Of a DNA stretch of 17,051 bases, positions 13,284-17,051 are shown piece after piece (the stretch's first letter is position 1; each line of letters starts with the position of its first letter). Source of the DNA: Sulfurovum sp. GTDB taxonomy: Bacteria > Campylobacterota > Campylobacteria > Campylobacterales > Sulfurovaceae. The notes beneath the pieces were generated by a model, which did no database searches, had not been told where the DNA came from, and saw only the letters and a program-made list of their open reading frames with translations. A program made the position numbers and the translations under genes. The stretch covers positions 1-17,051 of the forward strand of contig QNZW01000216.1 in assembly GCA_003978375.1 (NCBI GenBank), given 5' to 3'.

Positions 13284-14175
13284 TCTGATTTTCTACCAGT
13301 TCAGATAAAAATTGTTCTAGTGAGTAACGTTGTCTATACTCTGGAACCATAATATGAATGAGTATATCTCCCAAGTCTATCACTACCCAGTCATCAGTCA
13401 TATCTGAGGCTAAAAAAGTGTCCCCTTTCTCTTTTAACCCTACTTTAAGATGATCAGCTAGTGCGAGGGTATGTTTTCCGTTTAGAGAGTTTGCTATGAC
13501 AACACGCTTAGCAATATAGTCTGCATCTTCTAAGTTAAATACTTCTATATCATCTGCTTTTTTATCATCAAGAATATGTATAATATTCTCTACTCTTTTA
13601 TCTATTGTCATGAATGTATTTCCTTCTAGTATCTCTTTTACAGAGTGTTTAATGTTTTCATCAATATGATGTAATTCTTTTGTGTCTCGTATGTGGCTTG
13701 AACTTATGGGTGTATCAAGTGTAAGTACCTTCCATTTTCGTAAGGCTTTTATATCTAAAGTATAGGTATCTCTAGTAATAATTACCCAAGTAATATGCTC
13801 GTTTAGCCATGCAAAATCATGCCATGAGGTTAAAGAAGCTAAGTTATCAGCACCAATGATAAGATATTTTACATTATATTGTATGTTAAAATGTTTTACA
13901 GTATCTATGGTTGGTGTACTTTTGCCCTTTTTTATCTCAAAATCTTCCACACTTACCTTTGGAATAGTATCATAAAGTGTATGACACCATTGTAACCTTT
14001 GTGAAGCAGAAGCCAATGTAGATGTTTTAAAAGGGTTTAAGTAGGCTGGTACCACAAGAAGTTTGTCAATATCTAAAGTTTTCTCTACAAGAGAGACAAT
14101 ATGTTGATGACCTATATGCGGAGGGTCGAAACTCCCTCCAAAAACTGCGACACTAGGCTTAGACTGATTAACCAA
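13258..14175 (-). CDS. nadD: NadD-RsfS fusion: nicotinate-nucleotide adenylyltransferase + ribosome silencing factor
   Basis: One unbroken frame of 305 residues holding two normally separate proteins. Residues 1-188 are NadD, which adenylates nicotinate mononucleotide in NAD synthesis: GGSFDPPHIGH (13-23), VVPAYLNPFK, YLIIGADNLASLTSWHD, and ISSSHIRD (157-164). Residues 189-305 are RsfS, which binds ribosomal protein L14 and blocks subunit joining: RVENIIHILDDKKADDIEVF, DDWVVIDLGDILIHIM (261-276), and EYRQRYSLEQFLSEL. No linker is visible. The start is TTG: GAGG (14186-14183) lies seven bases upstream and an in-frame TAG only two codons before it. An ATG at the join (residue 189) has its own AGAAGGA, so RsfS could also be made alone. 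It converges on the membrane protein and diverges from gapA. Confidence 0.93.
   Translation of the reverse strand: MVNQSKPSVAVFGGSFDPPHIGHQHIVSLVEKTLDIDKLLVVPAYLNPFKTSTLASASQRLQWCHTLYDTIPKVSVEDFEIKKGKSTPTIDTVKHFNIQYNVKYLIIGADNLASLTSWHDFAWLNEHITWVIITRDTYTLDIKALRKWKVLTLDTPISSSHIRDTKELHHIDENIKHSVKEILEGNTFMTIDKRVENIIHILDDKKADDIEVFNLEDADYIAKRVVIANSLNGKHTLALADHLKVGLKEKGDTFLASDMTDDWVVIDLGDILIHIMVPEYRQRYSLEQFLSELVENQKKQKNSPV
13621..13627 (-). promoter_or_regulatory. Internal ribosome-binding site before the RsfS half
   Basis: On the minus strand AGAAGGA lies nine bases before the ATG at 13611-13609, which is residue 189 of the fused frame and exactly where a free-standing RsfS would begin. Translation from here would give a 117-residue protein, a normal RsfS length. 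This looks like the remnant, or still active, start of a separate rsfS gene. Confidence 0.6.
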
Positions 14176-14194
14176 ATGCTAACCTCATTTACTG

Positions 14195-14213
14195 TAAAAT
14201 TAGCCTAATTTTA
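14195..14213. promoter_or_regulatory. Palindrome with back-to-back -10 boxes between nadD and gapA
   Basis: TAAAATTA-GCC-TAATTTTA is a perfect eight-base inverted repeat. It places the -10-like hexamer TAAAAT on the plus strand (14195-14200) and the same hexamer on the minus strand (14213-14208). Predicted starts near 14207 (+) and 14201 (-) give leaders of about 30 bases for gapA and 25 for nadD, each containing the Shine-Dalgarno. It could equally be a regulator site. In such AT-rich DNA some palindromes occur by chance. Confidence 0.45.
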
Positions 14214-14237
14214 GCATAAAATGCATAAGGGTTCACT

Positions 14238-15230
14238 ATGGCAGTAAAAGTAGCAATCAATGGGTTAGGAAGAATAGGAAGATGTGTCGCACGTATTATT
14301 GCAGATAGAAATGATGTAGAGCTGGTAGCAGTAAATGCGTCTGGTACAGAAGAGATGCTTGAATATAATGTAAAATATGATTCAGTGCATGGCACACGTA
14401 ATGATGTCTCTGTAGCCAATGGATATTTGAATATTGGTGATACCAAAGCAAAAATTTTTGCACAACGTGATTTGTCTAAGATTGATTTTGCTTCTACAGG
14501 TGCAGAGGTAGTCCTAGAGTGTACCGGTGCTTTTTTAACAGCAGAATCTGTACAGCCTTATTTTGATAATGGTATACAAAAAGTACTTTTTTCTGCACCT
14601 GCTAAAGATGACACAGCTACATTTGTATTGGGTGCGAATGCAGATGAATATGCAGGAGAACGTATTGTTTCAAATGCTTCATGTACCACAAATGGATTGG
14701 CACCTGTAGCTAAAGTGCTTGATGATGCCTTTGGGATACAAAGTGGTTTAATGACTACCATTCATTCCTACACCTCATCTCAACCTATTTTGGATGCAAA
14801 ACACAAAAAAGATCCAAGAAAAGGACGTTCAGGAGCTGTAAATCTAGTACCTACTACAACAGGAGCAGCCAAAGCCATTGCTAAAGTATTGCCCAATCTT
14901 TCTGGTAAAATGAATGGCCAGGCTATTCGTGTGCCAACAGCAGATGTTTCTATGGTTGATTTAACAGTTATTTTAAATAAAAATGTGACAGAAGAGGACG
15001 TCAAAGAAGCATTTAAACGTGCATCAGAAGGTTCTCATAAAGGCATTTTAGGAGTGGATGAGGACTATAGGGTTTCTATGGACTTTGTAGGAGAAGAGCT
15101 CAGTAGTGTGGTTCCTTTAGATACTATTCAGGTTATTGGTGAGAATATGGTAAAAGTTCTTTCATGGTATGACAATGAATGGGGATACTCTTGTCGTTTG
15201 GTAGATATGGCAGTACATATAAGTAAATAG
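14238..15230 (+). CDS. gapA: Glyceraldehyde-3-phosphate dehydrogenase, type I
   Basis: Interconverts glyceraldehyde-3-phosphate and 1,3-bisphosphoglycerate with NAD(P), in glycolysis or, in an autotroph, gluconeogenesis. It is 330 residues. Seen: nucleotide fold INGLGRIGR (7-15), SNASCTTN with catalytic C149, HSYT with H176, [13 protein letters not shown] and [10 protein letters not shown]. Residues that usually fix NAD specificity are changed: the Asp after VAVN is Ala (A34, the classical Asp32), and the usual Leu187-Pro188 is A187-K188. This pattern resembles GAPDHs that accept NADP. AAGGG (14227-14231) lies six bases before the ATG. It heads the gapA-pgk-tpiA operon, with pgk 17 bases downstream, and diverges from nadD. 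It may be the only GAPDH or one of two. Confidence 0.97.
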   Translation: MAVKVAINGLGRIGRCVARIIADRNDVELVAVNASGTEEMLEYNVKYDSVHGTRNDVSVANGYLNIGDTKAKIFAQRDLSKIDFASTGAEVVLECTGAFLTAESVQPYFDNGIQKVLFSAPAKDDTATFVLGANADEYAGERIVSNASCTTNGLAPVAKVLDDAFGIQSGLMTTIHSYTSSQPILDAKHKKDPRKGRSGAVNLVPTTTGAAKAIAKVLPNLSGKMNGQAIRVPTADVSMVDLTVILNKNVTEEDVKEAFKRASEGSHKGILGVDEDYRVSMDFVGEELSSVVPLDTIQVIGENMVKVLSWYDNEWGYSCRLVDMAVHISK

Positions 15231-15247
15231 AACGAAGGAAATATAAT

Positions 15248-16441
15248 TTGAAAACAATAAAAGATTTAGATATTGATGGGAAAAGAATATTCATACGATG
15301 TGATTTTAATGTTCCAAGAGATGCAGATGGAAATATTACAGATGACAGACGTATTAGAGAAGCACTACCAACCATTCGTTATTGTATTGATAGAGATTGT
15401 AAGATTATTTTAGGATCACATTTTGATCGTCCCGAAGCAGGTAAGTATGAAGAAAAATATTCATTAAATCCTGTGGTTAAGAGATTGGTAAGATTATTAA
15501 AAATTGCAGACAATATACAATTGGCAAAAGATGTTGTAGGAGAAGATGCTAAATCTAAAGCAGCAGCTCTTCAAGGTGGAGAAGTTTTGGTATTAGAAAA
15601 CTTGCGTTATGAAGAGGGCGAAACAAAAAATGATGAATCCTTTGCAAAAGAACTTGCAAGTATGTCAGATATTTATATTAATGATGCTTTTGGTGCTTGT
15701 CATAGGGCACATGCTTCTATTGATGCGATGGCAAAAGAGTTTGACAATGAGCATAAAGCAGCAGGATTCTTACTTGCAAAAGAGGTAAACTTTTTTGAAA
15801 AAACATTGCAAAATCCTATTCGTCCTTTTGTAGCAGTTGTGGGTGGTTCTAAAGTTTCTGGAAAATTAGAAGCACTCAAGCAATTGGTAGATAAGGTAGA
15901 TAAAATTATTATAGGTGGAGGAATGGCATTTACATTTTTTAAAGCCCAAGGTTATGAAATAGGAAACTCACTTGTAGAGGACAATCTTCTTGATGAGGCT
16001 AAAGCTGTGATGGATAAAGCAAAAGCCCAAGGCGTTAAATTTTATCTTCCTGTAGATGTTGTTTGTTCAATGGAGTTTAGTGAAAATGGCATTGCAAAAT
16101 ATCTTCCAGCTCAAGAGATTCCAAAAGATTGGATGGGGCTAGATATTGGACCTGCTTCTTCAAGGCTTTTTCGTGAAGTACTAAACGATGCCCAAACGAT
16201 TATTTGGAATGGTCCAATGGGTGTATATGAAATGGATAAATACTCAAAGGGTAGCCTTAAAATGTCACATGATATTGCAGATACACATGCAACGACTATC
16301 GTAGGTGGAGGTGATACTGCTGATGTAGCCCAAAAAGCTGGTGATGTAGAAGAGATGACTTTTGTAAGTACAGGTGGAGGAGCGAGTCTTAATCTGATTG
16401 AGGGGAAAAAGCTTCCAGGTATAGAAGCATTAAAAGTATAG
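15248..16441 (+). CDS. pgk: Phosphoglycerate kinase
   Basis: Transfers phosphate between 1,3-bisphosphoglycerate and ADP/ATP, the step next to GapA. It is 397 residues, full length. Seen: [99 protein letters not shown] and STGGGASL. The usual SHLGRP reads SHFDRP (H58-P62), keeping the substrate His and Arg but replacing Gly by Asp. The start is TTG, with AAGGA (15235-15239) eight bases upstream; the residues from there match the family N-terminus and no better ATG exists. It lies 17 bases after gapA and 10 before tpiA, so it is one operon. Confidence 0.97.
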   Translation: MKTIKDLDIDGKRIFIRCDFNVPRDADGNITDDRRIREALPTIRYCIDRDCKIILGSHFDRPEAGKYEEKYSLNPVVKRLVRLLKIADNIQLAKDVVGEDAKSKAAALQGGEVLVLENLRYEEGETKNDESFAKELASMSDIYINDAFGACHRAHASIDAMAKEFDNEHKAAGFLLAKEVNFFEKTLQNPIRPFVAVVGGSKVSGKLEALKQLVDKVDKIIIGGGMAFTFFKAQGYEIGNSLVEDNLLDEAKAVMDKAKAQGVKFYLPVDVVCSMEFSENGIAKYLPAQEIPKDWMGLDIGPASSRLFREVLNDAQTIIWNGPMGVYEMDKYSKGSLKMSHDIADTHATTIVGGGDTADVAQKAGDVEEMTFVSTGGGASLNLIEGKKLPGIEALKV

Positions 16442-16451
16442 AGGAAAAAGT

Positions 16452-17051
16452 ATGATATATGCAGCCAATTTTAAAACCAATCATACACGAAAAAGTACAC
16501 AACTTTACGTGGAAGAGATGCAAGAGAAATTACGTGCCAAAAATTCTGAAGATAGTGTTTATATTTTTCCTCCGTCTACAGCATTAGATAGCTATGAAGG
16601 TAATTTCACACTAGGTACACAAAATGCTTATCCTGCACAAAATGGTGCCTATACAGGTGAGATTGGGTTAGAGCAATTGGATGAGTTTGGCATAAAAACT
16701 ATTTTGATTGGACATAGTGAAAGACGTGAAATTTTAAAAGAAACCCAAGAGATGGTGGCTCAAAAATTTGCATTTTTCAAAGAACAAGATTTTGAAATTA
16801 TCTATTGTATAGGAGAACCATTAAACATCCGTGAAAAAGGCTTAGAGTCTGTGATGCAGTATCTTCTTGCACAGTTTGATGGCATAGATATAGAGTATGA
16901 AAATCTTATTATCGCGTATGAACCTATCTGGGCAATTGGTACAGGACGTTCTGCGACTGTTGAAGAGATATCTACAACACATAGAGCATTAAAAAAAGCT
17001 CTTCATGACAAGCCACTTCTTTATGGTGGTTCTGTCAAACCCGCAAACATA
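16452..17051 (+). CDS. tpiA: Triosephosphate isomerase (3' partial)
   Basis: Interconverts dihydroxyacetone phosphate and glyceraldehyde-3-phosphate. Exactly 200 codons are visible and the frame is open at the window edge; the family in this phylum is about 220-240 residues, so some 25-40 are missing. Seen: AANFKTN with the active-site N6 and K8, IGHSERR with catalytic H88, CIGEP, AYEPIWAIGTGRSAT with catalytic E157, and the phosphate-binding LYGGSVKPANI at the cut. The loop-6 sequence IGTG is intact. GAGGA (16441-16445), starting right after the pgk stop, lies six bases before the ATG. It is the third gene of the gapA-pgk-tpiA operon. What follows it cannot be seen. Confidence 0.97.
   Translation, partial: MIYAANFKTNHTRKSTQLYVEEMQEKLRAKNSEDSVYIFPPSTALDSYEGNFTLGTQNAYPAQNGAYTGEIGLEQLDEFGIKTILIGHSERREILKETQEMVAQKFAFFKEQDFEIIYCIGEPLNIREKGLESVMQYLLAQFDGIDIEYENLIIAYEPIWAIGTGRSATVEEISTTHRALKKALHDKPLLYGGSVKPANI

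Noticed and set aside
1..17051. Mobile element, CRISPR array, phage or defence system
   Set aside because: No transposase, integrase, terminal repeats, spaced short repeats or defence motifs were seen; the only sizeable repeats are coding repeats in the coiled-coil gene.

Overview
The window is a low-GC chromosomal segment of typical housekeeping genes, most consistent with the phylum Campylobacterota (a Sulfurovum/Sulfurimonas-like bacterium). This rests on several points: the gmk-tatA-argS block with an acidic protein upstream; gapA-pgk-tpiA divergent from nadD/rsfS, which I recall from Campylobacter; the MqnP-type prenyltransferase of the futalosine menaquinone route; and AGA/CGT arginine usage. 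The genus is inference. No insertion sequence, phage gene, CRISPR array or defence gene was seen.

Layout. 1-4418 (+): end of a complex I operon, nuoL (5' end cut off), nuoM and nuoN. 4474-5370 (-): miaA, converging on nuoN. 5431-9115 (+): a PssA-like CDP-alcohol phosphatidyltransferase, mqnP, and a 737-residue membrane-anchored coiled-coil protein with a C-terminal helix-turn-helix-like tail. 9176-9252 (+): tRNA-Arg(GCG). 9352-13242 (+): a degenerate response-regulator receiver protein with an acidic middle and lysine-rich end, then gmk, tatA, argS and a four-helix membrane protein. 13258-14175 (-): one reading frame joining NadD and RsfS. 14238-17051 (+): gapA, pgk and tpiA (3' end cut off).

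How the genes fit together. NuoL/M/N are the proton-pumping membrane arm of complex I, and MqnP makes the menaquinone that complex I reduces. GapA, Pgk and TpiA form the reversible triose-phosphate segment of glycolysis/gluconeogenesis. NadD, divergent from gapA, makes the NAD precursor, and its RsfS half silences ribosomes. MiaA, ArgS and the tRNA serve translation, Gmk nucleotide supply, TatA export of folded proteins.

The gene content is mostly ordinary, and I do not see a clear new multi-gene system. The points most worth a second look are: the NadD-RsfS fusion with an internal ribosome-binding site; the long coiled-coil/HTH membrane protein with internal duplications; GapA residues that look switched toward NADP; a palindrome that creates back-to-back -10 elements between nadD and gapA; a strong hairpin in the argS leader; and the degenerate receiver protein upstream of gmk.
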